From: Deltaproteobacteria bacterium
GTDB taxonomy: Bacteria > Desulfobacterota > Deferrimicrobia > Deferrimicrobiales > Deferrimicrobiaceae
Direction of reading: 5' to 3'
Assembly: GCA_021802685.1 (NCBI GenBank)
Contig: JAJZRM010000058.1
Span: 1 to 10,924 of the forward strand
Length of the DNA stretch: 10,924 nucleotides
This document shows positions 1 to 6,519 of this stretch, in pieces. Position 1 is the first letter of the stretch, and each line of letters begins with the position of its first letter. Under the pieces are notes generated by a model. The model saw only the letters and a program-made list of their open reading frames with translations. It had not been told where the DNA came from and ran no database searches. The position numbers were made by a program, and so were the translations under genes.

Positions 1-1
1 C

Positions 2-325
2 GCCCTGGCGTCGGGCGTCGGCATGGCCATCGACAAGGAGAAGATCATCGTGCAGGATGCCGTGCGGAAAGTCTGCGACCTGTTCGGCATCGACCCGTAC
101 TCCTCCATCAGCGAAGGGACCCTAATCCTCACCTGCCGGCCGCACAAGTCGAAGGAGGCGGTCCGGCGGCTGGGCGACAAGGGAATCCCGGTGAGCATGG
201 TGGGCGAAGTCGTGGAGGCGCGGCAGGGGATGCGCTTTTTCGAGAACGGCAGGTCCCATGCGCTGATCCATCCCAAGGTGGATCCTTTCTGGAGCGCATT
301 CGGAAAGGCGGCATCGCAGCGATAG
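2..325 (+). CDS. AIR synthase-related (HypE/PurM superfamily) protein, C-terminal fragment, 5' end cut by window
   Basis: The frame is open from base 2 (ALASGVGMAIDKEKI...) and ends at TAG 323-325, so the gene enters from the left and the ATG at 23 is probably internal. The segment IDKEKIIVQDAVRKVCDLF, then GIDPYSSISEGTLIL, resembles the C-terminal ATP-grasping half of HypE-like AIR-synthase proteins, whose usual pattern is (I/V)DEEKIPV...C..LGIDPL...SEG. It ends in GKAASQR and lacks the PRIC-type C-terminal cysteine motif of true HypE, so I do not call it a hydrogenase maturation carbamoyl dehydratase. It lies 13 bases ahead of tenA and is probably cotranscribed with the thiamine genes. Its substrate is unknown. 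Superfamily membership is fairly secure; the role is open. Confidence 0.72.
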   Translation, partial: ALASGVGMAIDKEKIIVQDAVRKVCDLFGIDPYSSISEGTLILTCRPHKSKEAVRRLGDKGIPVSMVGEVVEARQGMRFFENGRSHALIHPKVDPFWSAFGKAASQR

Positions 326-338
326 GGGAGGGATACCG

Positions 339-1004
339 ATGTCGAACGCCGCTTTTTACCGGGAATTGCGGGATCGAACCGATGTCCTGTGGGAGACGAT
401 CTTCGATCACCCCTTCGTGAAAGGGATCGGCGACGGCTCCCTGGCGCGGGAACGGTTTGAGTTCTATCTCCTGCAGGATTACGTGTACCTGATCGACTTC
501 AGCCGGGTCTTGGCGCTGGCCTGCGCGAAAGCCCCCACGCTGAACGAAATGGGGACCTTCGCCGCCCTGCTGCACGTCACGCTGAACACGGAGATGGCGC
601 TCCATCGGAAAACGTGCGCGGCGTTCGGAATTCCGGAAACGGAGCTGGTGAAGACCCGGAAAAGCCCGGTCACGACCGCCTATACCGACTTCCTGGCGCG
701 GGCGGGGTACGAGGGCGACTTCTCCGACCTCCTGGCCGTGTTGCTGCCGTGCGCCTGCGGCTACGTGGAGATCGGGATACGGCTCAAATCGCAAGGGCTG
801 CCGGATAACCCGTTCTACCGGGATTGGATCGACACCTACTCCTCGGCGGAATTCCGGGAGTTCGCCGACTGGCTCATCGAACGGATGAACGAGCATGCCG
901 CCGGCGTTCCGGCGCAACTCAGGGAGCGCTGGCATCGACTGTACGAAACAAGCGCACGACACGAATTCCTGTTCTTCGACATGAGCTGGAAAAAGGAGGG
1001 GTGA
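339..1004 (+). CDS. tenA: Aminopyrimidine aminohydrolase / thiaminase II (TenA)
   Basis: A 221-residue all-helical TenA/THI-4 family protein of normal length. In bacteria TenA hydrolyses 4-amino-5-aminomethyl-2-methylpyrimidine, a breakdown product of thiamine, to HMP; it can also cleave thiamine. Residues visible in the right order are Asp47 in LQDYVYL, Tyr115 in YTDFL, the nucleophile Cys138 with Tyr142 in LLPCACGYVEIG, Tyr167 in WIDTYSS, and Glu209 in the C-terminal ARHEFLFFDMSW. The Cys-x3-Tyr spacing matches that of the B. subtilis enzyme (Cys135/Tyr139). The ATG at 339 follows a GGGGAGGG ribosome site (325-332). The stop lies four bases before thiE, so the two are likely translationally coupled. 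The product feeds ThiD, encoded three genes downstream. Confidence 0.93.
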   Translation: MSNAAFYRELRDRTDVLWETIFDHPFVKGIGDGSLARERFEFYLLQDYVYLIDFSRVLALACAKAPTLNEMGTFAALLHVTLNTEMALHRKTCAAFGIPETELVKTRKSPVTTAYTDFLARAGYEGDFSDLLAVLLPCACGYVEIGIRLKSQGLPDNPFYRDWIDTYSSAEFREFADWLIERMNEHAAGVPAQLRERWHRLYETSARHEFLFFDMSWKKEG

Positions 1005-1008
1005 CCCG

Positions 1009-1644
1009 ATGACCGGCGGAATCCATCCCGAACGGTGGCGGCTCTACCTCGTCACGGACGAGAAGGTGAGCCTGGGGCGGACGCACCTGGAGGTCGCGGA
1101 AGCGGCGATCCGGGGCGGAGCCGACGTGATTCAGCTGCGGGACAAGACCTCATCGAGCGGAGCGTTGTACCAGGCGGCGCTCGCGTTGAGGAAGCTCACC
1201 CGCGAGGCGAAGGTACCGTTGATCGTCAACGACCGCCTCGACATCGCTCTCGCCGTCGACGCCGACGGGGTCCACGTCGGCCAGGACGACCTGCCCGCCT
1301 CCGTGGCGCGCAGGCTCCTGGGGCCGGGCAGGATCCTCGGCGTTTCCACGGAGACGCCGGCGGAAGCGCTTCAGGCGCAGAAGGACGGCGCGGATTACAT
1401 CGGGGTGGGTCCGATCTTCGAGGCGCGCGGAACCAAGGCGGACGCGGGAGATCCCAAGGGACCCGGGATGATCGCGCCGATCCGCCGGGAGTGCCGTCTC
1501 CCGATCGTGGCGATCGGAGGGATCAAGGCGGAGAACGCCCGGAGCGTCCGGGAGGCGGGAGCGGACGCCGTGGCGGTCATTTCGGCGATCGCCGGGGCGG
1601 ACGACATCGAGGAAGCGGCCCGGATGATGAAGCGGCTCCTGTAA
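1009..1644 (+). CDS. thiE: Thiamine-phosphate synthase (ThiE)
   Basis: A 211-residue TIM-barrel enzyme of full family length. It joins HMP diphosphate to thiazole phosphate, giving thiamine monophosphate and pyrophosphate. Visible motifs are LYLVTDE (12-18), QLRDK (42-46, diphosphate binding), VNDRLDIALAVDADGVHVGQ (73-92), GVSTET (111-116), YIGVGPIF (130-137), GTKADAG (141-147), IVAIGGI (166-172) and VAVISAI (188-194). The start at ATG 1009 is set by AAGGAGG just before the tenA stop. The gene sits between tenA and thiL and supplies the substrate of ThiL. No sign of truncation; no fusion to ThiD, which is a separate gene here. Confidence 0.96.
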   Translation: MTGGIHPERWRLYLVTDEKVSLGRTHLEVAEAAIRGGADVIQLRDKTSSSGALYQAALALRKLTREAKVPLIVNDRLDIALAVDADGVHVGQDDLPASVARRLLGPGRILGVSTETPAEALQAQKDGADYIGVGPIFEARGTKADAGDPKGPGMIAPIRRECRLPIVAIGGIKAENARSVREAGADAVAVISAIAGADDIEEAARMMKRLL

Positions 1645-1646
1645 CG

Positions 1647-1653
1647 AAGGAGG
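1647..1653 (+). promoter_or_regulatory. Ribosome-binding site that decides the thiL TTG start
   Basis: AAGGAGG lies nine bases before the TTG at 1663. This supports initiation at the rare TTG codon over the in-frame GTG at 1684. The rare start may lower ThiL output relative to its operon neighbours; that is inference. Confidence 0.75.
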
Positions 1654-1662
1654 ATCGGCGCG

Positions 1663-2700
1663 TTGGCGAAACCCCCCAAATGCGTGGGGGAGGTCGGGGA
1701 GTTCCCCCTGATCGACCGGATCAGGAACATCCTTCCCTTCTCCCGGAACAAGGACCTTTTGGTCGACATCGGCGACGACACCGCGGTGGTCCGGATGGAC
1801 GGCCGCCGGGCGCTGCTGTTGACCTGCGACATCCAGGTGGAAGGCCGCCATTTCCGTCTCGATCGGACCACGCCGTACCGGGTGGGCCGCCGCGCCATGG
1901 CGGTGAACTTGAGCGACATCGCCTCCATGGGAGGGAAGCCCACGTACGCGCTGGTTTCGCTGGGGCTCCCCGCGGATTTCCCCGTGAAAAGTTACGACCG
2001 GCTGTTCGAAGGGATGCGGGATGAACTGCTCCCCCACCGCGCCTACATCATCGGGGGGAACCTGGCGCAGACCAGGGACAGCCTGATCGTGGACGTCACC
2101 CTGCTGGGCGAGGCCGATCTTTCCCGCGTGCTCACCCGCGGCGGGGCGCGGGCCGGCGACCGCATCTTCGTGACGGGACACCTGGGGGCTTCCGGCGCGG
2201 GTTTCCAGGCGCTGAGGGCGTTCGGGAAAAAAGTCCCGGGAAAATACAAGGACCTGGTGGCGCGCCACGTCCTGCCGGTTCCCCGGGTGGATCTCGGACG
2301 GCGGATCGCAAGATCGGGCGTCGCCTCCGCCATGATCGACCTGAGCGACGGGGTGGCCGGCGACCTGCACCACCTGTGCACCCGGAGCGGGGTGGGGGCG
2401 GAAATCCATGAAAGCCTCCTGCCGCTTCCGAAACATATCGGGGAGATCGCCGGGAAATCCGGCAAGTCGGTGCTCGACCTCGCATTGCACAGCGGAGAGG
2501 ATTACGAACTGCTCTTTACCGTGCCTTCCGGCGTGCCGGCGGGGAAGATCCGGTCCATCCGCGGGGATTCGGGGATCCCGGTCACGGAAATCGGAAAGAT
2601 CGTGCGGCGGGAGGAAGGGTACTGCCTGGTGGACTCCCGCGGGGGAAAAACCCCGCTTCGGCCCGCAGGCTGGGACCATTTCCGGAGGACGGACGGGTGA
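1663..2700 (+). CDS. thiL: Thiamine-monophosphate kinase (ThiL), TTG start
   Basis: A 345-residue PurM-fold kinase that phosphorylates thiamine monophosphate to the cofactor thiamine diphosphate. Motifs in order: GEFPLIDRI (12-20), DIGDDTAVV (35-43, metal/ATP), TCDIQVEGRHF (54-64), MAVNLSDIASMGG (79-91), GGNLAQTRD (131-139), VTGHLGASGAG (170-180), MIDLSDGVAGDL (224-235) and HSGEDYELLF (276-285). The GGN at 131-133 replaces the more common GGD; I think this is a subfamily variant, not a defect. The TTG at 1663 is chosen because AAGGAGG (1647-1653) sits nine bases upstream. An in-frame GTG at 1684 would still leave the conserved core intact but has no comparable ribosome site. It lies 18 bases after thiE and 16 before thiD. 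Confidence 0.95.
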   Translation: MAKPPKCVGEVGEFPLIDRIRNILPFSRNKDLLVDIGDDTAVVRMDGRRALLLTCDIQVEGRHFRLDRTTPYRVGRRAMAVNLSDIASMGGKPTYALVSLGLPADFPVKSYDRLFEGMRDELLPHRAYIIGGNLAQTRDSLIVDVTLLGEADLSRVLTRGGARAGDRIFVTGHLGASGAGFQALRAFGKKVPGKYKDLVARHVLPVPRVDLGRRIARSGVASAMIDLSDGVAGDLHHLCTRSGVGAEIHESLLPLPKHIGEIAGKSGKSVLDLALHSGEDYELLFTVPSGVPAGKIRSIRGDSGIPVTEIGKIVRREEGYCLVDSRGGKTPLRPAGWDHFRRTDG

Positions 2701-2716
2701 GGGAAGGAGGAGCGGC

Positions 2717-3514
2717 ATGAAAAGGGCGCTCACCATCGCCGGTTCCGACAGCGGGGGGGGCGCCGGCATCCAGGCGGACCTGAAGACGTTCATGGCCTTC
2801 GGCGTTCACGGGATGACCGCCGTCACCGCCCTCACGGCCCAGAACACGGTGGGCGTGCAGGGGATCTTCGCGGTTTCCCCCGAATTCGTCCGGAAGCAGA
2901 TCGAGAGCGTCATGACCGACATCGGGACCGATGCCGCCAAGACCGGGATGCTGTCCAGCGAAGAGATCGTCCGGACGGTGGCGGAAGCGGTCCGGACCTT
3001 CCGCATTCCCAACCTGGTCGTGGACCCGGTGATGGTCGCCAAGAGCGGCGACCCCCTGCTGGCGGAAGATGCCCGCCGGGCGATCCGCGACGAACTGCTT
3101 CCGCTGGCCACGGTCGTCACCCCGAACGTCTTCGAGGCGGAAGCGCTCCTGGAGCGCAGGATCGAAGACCTGGACGCCATGCGGGACGCGGCGCGGGAAT
3201 TGAAGAAGTTCGGGTGCCGGTGGGTGGTCGTCAAGGGGGGAGGACTGGACATCGAATCCCGCGCGGTCGACGTGGTCTGCGGCGGAGGGGAACCGGTCCT
3301 GCTGGCGTCTCCCCGGCTGGAATCCAGGAACACCCAGGGGACCGGCTGTACCTTCGCGTCCGCCGTCGCGGCGGGGCTCGCGAAGGGGGTTCCCCCGCCG
3401 GAAGCCATCCGGCGCGCCAAGGAGTACGTCTCCGAGGCGATCCGCACCGGACCGCCGATCGGCAGCGGCCGCGGTCCCGCCAACCACCTGACCGGCGTGA
3501 CCAGCAAGTGGTGA
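2717..3514 (+). CDS. thiD: Hydroxymethylpyrimidine / phosphomethylpyrimidine kinase (ThiD)
   Basis: A 265-residue ribokinase-fold enzyme. It phosphorylates HMP to HMP-P and then to HMP-PP, the pyrimidine partner used by ThiE. Motifs: AGSDSGGGAGIQADLKT (8-24, substrate loop), MTAVTALTAQNT (33-44), AKTGML (74-79), VVDPVMVAKSGDPLL (101-115), TPNVFEAEAL (135-144), VVKGG (171-175), NTQGTGCTF (205-213, anion hole with Cys211) and GPANHL (253-258). Gln207 takes the place of the His more often seen in NTHGTGCT. ATG 2717 is chosen because AAGGAGG (2704-2710) precedes it by six bases; an upstream in-frame extension overlaps thiL and has no family similarity. It is the last gene of the compact thiamine block. 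The substrate loop is encoded over a run of eight G (2753-2760). Confidence 0.96.
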   Translation: MKRALTIAGSDSGGGAGIQADLKTFMAFGVHGMTAVTALTAQNTVGVQGIFAVSPEFVRKQIESVMTDIGTDAAKTGMLSSEEIVRTVAEAVRTFRIPNLVVDPVMVAKSGDPLLAEDARRAIRDELLPLATVVTPNVFEAEALLERRIEDLDAMRDAARELKKFGCRWVVVKGGGLDIESRAVDVVCGGGEPVLLASPRLESRNTQGTGCTFASAVAAGLAKGVPPPEAIRRAKEYVSEAIRTGPPIGSGRGPANHLTGVTSKW

Positions 3515-3625
3515 CGCCGCCGGACCGTTCGAATCAGGAGAGGGGGTGACAAGGGGAAAGCTCCCGACGTGGATTTGCACAGCGGTCGGATATCGAACCG
3601 AAAATCCAGGGGCCAGGGGGTGTGT
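3515..3625 (+). other. Intergenic gap between thiD and the formamidase-like gene, with a small imperfect palindrome
   Basis: This 111-base gap is the first real break in the thiamine operon. It contains an 18-base imperfect palindrome at 3583-3600 (CGGTCGGATATCGAACCG, seven of nine positions paired) and a small GGGG/TCCC hairpin near 3553-3565. There is no U-tract terminator and no clear sigma-70 promoter. A regulator site is possible but unsupported by a second copy. Confidence 0.3.
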
Positions 3626-4831
3626 ATGAGCGACGGCGGGAAGAAACGGAAAAGCGGCAAGGGGATCGATCGGCGGGAGTTCATGAAATACGTCGGAGCG
3701 GCGGGAGCGACCTTTGCCTTGAGCGAGATCGCCGTGCCGAAAGCCCGGACCGTGGACCTCAAGAGGTTGGACATGACGGGGAAGGTCCATATCCTCGGGT
3801 GCAACGAAATGACCTCCACGGACGGATACTGGGACAACTCCACGAAACCCGTCCTGAACATCAAATCCGGCGACACGGTCCACCTGGAAACCGGGACGCA
3901 CCTGATGGGGAAAATGGTCCCCGGCGCCACCATCGACGACTGGATGGCCTGGTTCAAGGATGTCATCGCCAAGACCCCGGAAACCTACTTCTTCCCGGAT
4001 GAAAAGACCGGCGCGCAAAAGGTGAGAAAGGGCGCCGGCCACCATCACCTCACCGGACCCGTCTATGTCGAAGAAGCCGAACCGGGAGACATACTCCAGG
4101 TGGAAATCCTCGATATCGATCCCGGCGCCTACGGGTTCAACCTGAACCCGGAGACGTCCTTCGTCAGCTTGGGACTCCTCAAGGAGGATTACCCGAAGGG
4201 GAAGGTCCGTTGGTATTCCGTCGATCGCAAGGACATGACGTTCGAATTCCTTCCGGGCGTCAAGGTTCCCGTCAAACCGTTCCCGGGCACGATCGGCGTG
4301 GAATTGCCGGAAAAAGGGATGTGGAGCAACGTCCCTCCCGGACGCCACGGAGGCAATCTCGACAACAAGGACCTGGTCGCCGGGACCGTGCTGTACCTTC
4401 CGGTCTGGGTCAAAGGCGCGGGGTTCAAGACGGGGGATTCCCATTTCGCCCAGGGGCACGGGGAGGTGAACCTCAACGCGCTGGAGGGGGCCTTCAAGAA
4501 CATCACGCTGCGGTTCACGGTGAGGAAGGACCTGAAGAAACTGGTCGACTGGCCGATGGGCTCCAGCCCCACCCACTGGATCATGATGGGGATGCATACC
4601 GACCTGTACAAGTCGTGCCAGATGGCCGTGCGGCAGGCGATCTCGTTCCTGAACCTGCATTACGGCATGGACAGGATGGAAGCCTACGCCTTCTGTTCCC
4701 AGGCGGTCGACCTTCATGTCACCCAGCTCGTGGACTACACGCTGGGCATTCATGCCATGATCCCCAAGGGGTGCTTCGTCGGGAAGCAATATGCCGAAAA
4801 GAATTCCCTGTTGATACCGAAACGGTCCTGA
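3626..4831 (+). CDS. Tat-exported acetamidase/formamidase family protein
   Basis: A 401-residue member of the FmdA/AmdA acetamidase-formamidase family, which hydrolyses short amides to ammonia and acid. The start at ATG 3626 follows AGGGGG (3615-3620); a GTG at 3569 would add 19 residues ahead of the signal and is less likely. The N-terminus carries a twin-arginine signal: DRREFMK (15-21), then a hydrophobic AAGATFALSEIAV stretch. Family hallmarks are TGPVYVEEAEPGDILQVE (143-160), VKPFPGTIGV (216-225), PPGRHGGNLDNKDL (237-250) and DSHFAQGHGEVN (271-282). His278 stands where the family usually has Asp in AQGDGE. Most relatives I know of are cytoplasmic, so export is notable. It follows thiD by 111 bases on the same strand. 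A formyl-pyrimidine substrate is conceivable because TenA acts on the deformylated product, but that is inference. Family call strong; substrate unknown. Confidence 0.88.
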   Translation: MSDGGKKRKSGKGIDRREFMKYVGAAGATFALSEIAVPKARTVDLKRLDMTGKVHILGCNEMTSTDGYWDNSTKPVLNIKSGDTVHLETGTHLMGKMVPGATIDDWMAWFKDVIAKTPETYFFPDEKTGAQKVRKGAGHHHLTGPVYVEEAEPGDILQVEILDIDPGAYGFNLNPETSFVSLGLLKEDYPKGKVRWYSVDRKDMTFEFLPGVKVPVKPFPGTIGVELPEKGMWSNVPPGRHGGNLDNKDLVAGTVLYLPVWVKGAGFKTGDSHFAQGHGEVNLNALEGAFKNITLRFTVRKDLKKLVDWPMGSSPTHWIMMGMHTDLYKSCQMAVRQAISFLNLHYGMDRMEAYAFCSQAVDLHVTQLVDYTLGIHAMIPKGCFVGKQYAEKNSLLIPKRS

Positions 4832-4849
4832 CGTGCGAGAGATTCGCAG

Positions 4850-4884
4850 GGCGCCGGCGGAAGGAACATCGCTCCGCCGGCGCC
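4850..4884 (+). terminator. Strong GC-rich hairpin, possible terminator or 5' leader structure
   Basis: GGCGCCGGCGGA (4850-4861) and TCCGCCGGCGCC (4873-4884) form a perfect 12-base-pair stem with an 11-base loop. It begins 18 bases after the formamidase stop. No U-tract follows, so it is not a classical intrinsic terminator. It may stall transcription, protect the upstream mRNA 3' end, or act in the leader of the next gene, whose ribosome site starts seven bases beyond the stem. Confidence 0.6.
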
Positions 4885-4903
4885 ATTCTCCGGGGAGGCG
4901 CGC

Positions 4904-5734
4904 ATGGCGCTGAAATCGAGGTACGACATCCGGTGCAGCTGCGGCGGTGCATTCACCGGAGACGTGTATGAGTACGTTTTCGCGGAGCACGATCCGGATC
5001 TGAAGGACGCCATCCTGTCCGGCGAGTTCAACCGCATTCCCTGTCCCTCGTGCGGGCAGGTATTGGCGGTTGAAAACAGGTTCCTGTACAGGGACGAAAA
5101 AAACCGGTTATGGGTCTGGGTATGCAAAAAAGGGGAGGAATCGGGAAGGGGCGAGTGGGTCGAGGAACTGATGGAAAAGACCGCCTTCATGGAGTGCCAC
5201 TTCCTGGACGGCGAAGAAGAATACAGGAAATTCCTTGTTTTCGGCAGGGAAGAGCTGATCGAACTGTTGCTCAAGGAGGATGCGGACCTGAAGCGGAGGG
5301 AAGGAAGAAGGCTCAAGAGGAATCCCGCCCTTCGATGGATCGCCGATGGGAACCGGGATCCGGGGTACCTGTTCCTGCATGGGGAAAAGATCAACATATC
5401 CATTCCGTTGAAGCTCTCCGAAACGGACGGGAACCAGCCGGCGGGCCTGGAAGGGAACAAAAAATGGCTGAAACATTATTCGCAAGGTTTGAATATCCAT
5501 AACCCGTACAGTTCCTTCCTGAACAAGGCGTCCCGATCGAAATGGGACAGGATCCGGGAGATGGAGCCGTCGGACGATTCGAAGAACGAATTCGACGATT
5601 TCGCGGAATCGTGGGCGCGTTCCAGGATCGACGGAAAAGGATTCAAGGGGCGGTACCCGAGGAGACGCGCATTTTTCGACGGTTTGAAGAAACGGACCGT
5701 TTCGCGGAAGATCCGTTCCCTGCATCACCGATGA
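4904..5734 (+). CDS. CpXC-domain zinc-binding protein, function unknown
   Basis: A 276-residue protein. The N-terminal ~75 residues match the CpXC pattern: Cys11-Ser-Cys13 (IRCSCGGAF), then Cys47-Pro-Ser-Cys50 (IPCPSCGQ), followed by LYRDEKNRLWVWV (61-73). The four cysteines probably hold one zinc. The remainder (about 80-276) is hydrophilic and rich in charged residues, with a basic C-terminus (GRYPRRRAFF...KKRTVSRKI); I recognise no further domain. There is no signal peptide or membrane span, so it should be cytoplasmic. GGGGAGG (4891-4897) precedes ATG 4904. Its last codons overlap the ankyrin gene in an ATGA, implying translational coupling. Base composition is lower than its neighbours: I count 23 G+C of 60 in 5461-5520 against 42 of 60 in 2281-2340 (thiL). 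That hints at transfer from elsewhere. Role unknown. Confidence 0.78.
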   Translation: MALKSRYDIRCSCGGAFTGDVYEYVFAEHDPDLKDAILSGEFNRIPCPSCGQVLAVENRFLYRDEKNRLWVWVCKKGEESGRGEWVEELMEKTAFMECHFLDGEEEYRKFLVFGREELIELLLKEDADLKRREGRRLKRNPALRWIADGNRDPGYLFLHGEKINISIPLKLSETDGNQPAGLEGNKKWLKHYSQGLNIHNPYSSFLNKASRSKWDRIREMEPSDDSKNEFDDFAESWARSRIDGKGFKGRYPRRRAFFDGLKKRTVSRKIRSLHHR

Positions 5735-6381
5735 AACGAAAACGCCGGGCGGCGGCGCTTGTTCTATTCGCCGCCGTCTCCTGGTCGCCCGTCATGGCGG
5801 ATCCGATCCACGATGCGGCCGGGGCCGGCAAGATCGAGGCGCTCCGACAGCTCCTCACCGGGGGAGCGGATGTCGACGGGAAGTCCGACACCGCCGCCAC
5901 GCCCCTGCACGCCGCGTCGATGTGGGGCCACGGGGACGTCGCCGAACTCCTCCTGTCGAAAGGCGCCGCCGTCAACGCGACGGATTGGAACGGCATGACC
6001 CCGCTGCATCTCGCCGCGAACGGAGATCACAAGAACCTGGCCATGCTTCTCATCGGGAAAGGCACCGACGTCAACGCGAAGGCATTGAACGGCTGGACGC
6101 CGCTTCACGTGGCGGCCGTTTGGGGGCACACGAGCGCGGCCGACGTCCTCATCGCCAACGGCGCGGACGTCAACGCCAGGGCCGATGGGAGCGCCGTGGC
6201 GTTGCGAACAACGGAAAGCGCCGGCCGGTGTCACAAGGACATACCCGCACTTCTCGGGAAGAAGGGCGCCGGGGTCTGGGCGAAGCCGGGGATCGGCATG
6301 ACGCCATTGAACCTGGCGGTTCAGAACGGTCAAAAAGATATGGCCGAGCTGCTGAGGAAACACGGGGCGAGGGAAGACTGA
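5731..6381 (+). CDS. Secreted ankyrin-repeat protein
   Basis: A 216-residue protein starting at ATG 5731 inside the ATGA that also stops the CpXC gene. Residues 1-23 (MKRKRRAAALVLFAAVSWSP then VMA) form a signal peptide: basic start, hydrophobic core and likely cleavage after Ala23, so the product should reach the periplasm. The mature part is almost wholly ankyrin repeats: about 24-52 (PIHDAAGAGKIEALRQLLTGGADVD), 57-83 (TPLHAASMWGH...), 90-116 (TPLHLAANGDH...) and 123-149 (TPLHVAAVWGH...). A degenerate unit follows at about 154-185, where TPLH is lost, then a final one at 191-216 (TPLNLAVQNGQ...). Ankyrin stacks bind other proteins; no enzymatic domain is present. A longer frame starting at 5542 lies inside the CpXC gene and would bury the signal, so it is rejected. 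Partner unknown; the CpXC neighbour is cytoplasmic by prediction, so direct contact is doubtful. Confidence 0.9.
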   Translation: MKRKRRAAALVLFAAVSWSPVMADPIHDAAGAGKIEALRQLLTGGADVDGKSDTAATPLHAASMWGHGDVAELLLSKGAAVNATDWNGMTPLHLAANGDHKNLAMLLIGKGTDVNAKALNGWTPLHVAAVWGHTSAADVLIANGADVNARADGSAVALRTTESAGRCHKDIPALLGKKGAGVWAKPGIGMTPLNLAVQNGQKDMAELLRKHGARED

Positions 6382-6453
6382 AACCGTGCGCCGCCACGGG
6401 CATCCAATAATAAAACAGGGAAGTCGAAAGCGCCGGATTATAAGGAGGGCGTC
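6382..6453 (+). other. Short gap before the Cys-rich micro-ORF
   Basis: This 72-base gap is locally A/T-rich (CCAATAATAAAACA near 6405-6418). AATAAT could serve as a -10 element with a 5' leader of about 30 bases, but I see no convincing -35 element. Readthrough from the ankyrin gene is equally possible. Confidence 0.25.
6442..6448 (+). promoter_or_regulatory. Near-consensus ribosome-binding site of the Cys-rich micro-ORF
   Basis: AAGGAGG lies five bases before ATG 6454. It is as strong as the sites before thiL and thiD, and it is the main reason for believing that the 13-codon frame is translated. Confidence 0.75.
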
Positions 6454-6495
6454 ATGTGCAACTGCAAGACGTGCGGATGCGGCGGCAAGAAGTAA
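6454..6495 (+). CDS. Putative 13-residue cysteine-rich microprotein MCNCKTCGCGGKK
   Basis: ATG 6454 to TAA 6493-6495 encodes MCNCKTCGCGGKK. Four of 13 residues are cysteine, arranged C-x-C-x2-C-x-C (positions 2, 4, 7, 9), and the C-terminus is Gly-Gly-Lys-Lys. All four cysteines are TGC and all three lysines AAG, matching the G/C-ending codon choice around it. AAGGAGG sits five bases upstream, and a hairpin with a T-rich tail follows 24 bases after the stop, giving a complete small gene layout. The Cys pattern is typical of soft-metal or zinc binding, as in metallothioneins and zinc knuckles, but the peptide is far shorter than known bacterial metallothioneins. An attenuator leader peptide is the main alternative, yet no same-strand gene follows within the window. 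Expression is not shown. Confidence 0.6.
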   Translation: MCNCKTCGCGGKK

Positions 6496-6519
6496 CGGGA
6501 CAGGTTTCAACGTAGATCG

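Noticed and set aside
1..338. TPP riboswitch for the thiamine operon
   Set aside because: The operon enters from the left of the window already inside a coding region. None of the intergenic gaps is long enough or shows the TPP-aptamer core.
1150..2793. Long minus-strand open frame of 547 codons across thiE and thiL
   Set aside because: It is the antisense of two clear thiamine genes. The Arg/Pro/His-rich translation has no family similarity and arises from GC-rich codon bias.
2582..4990. Minus-strand open frame of 802 codons across thiD and the amidase gene
   Set aside because: It is wholly antisense to well-supported genes and spans their intergenic region. Its composition is typical of a shadow frame in high-GC DNA.
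5542..5730. Upstream extension of the ankyrin protein by 63 residues
   Set aside because: It overlaps the CpXC gene in another frame and would bury a clear signal peptide. The ATGA overlap at 5731 is the better start.
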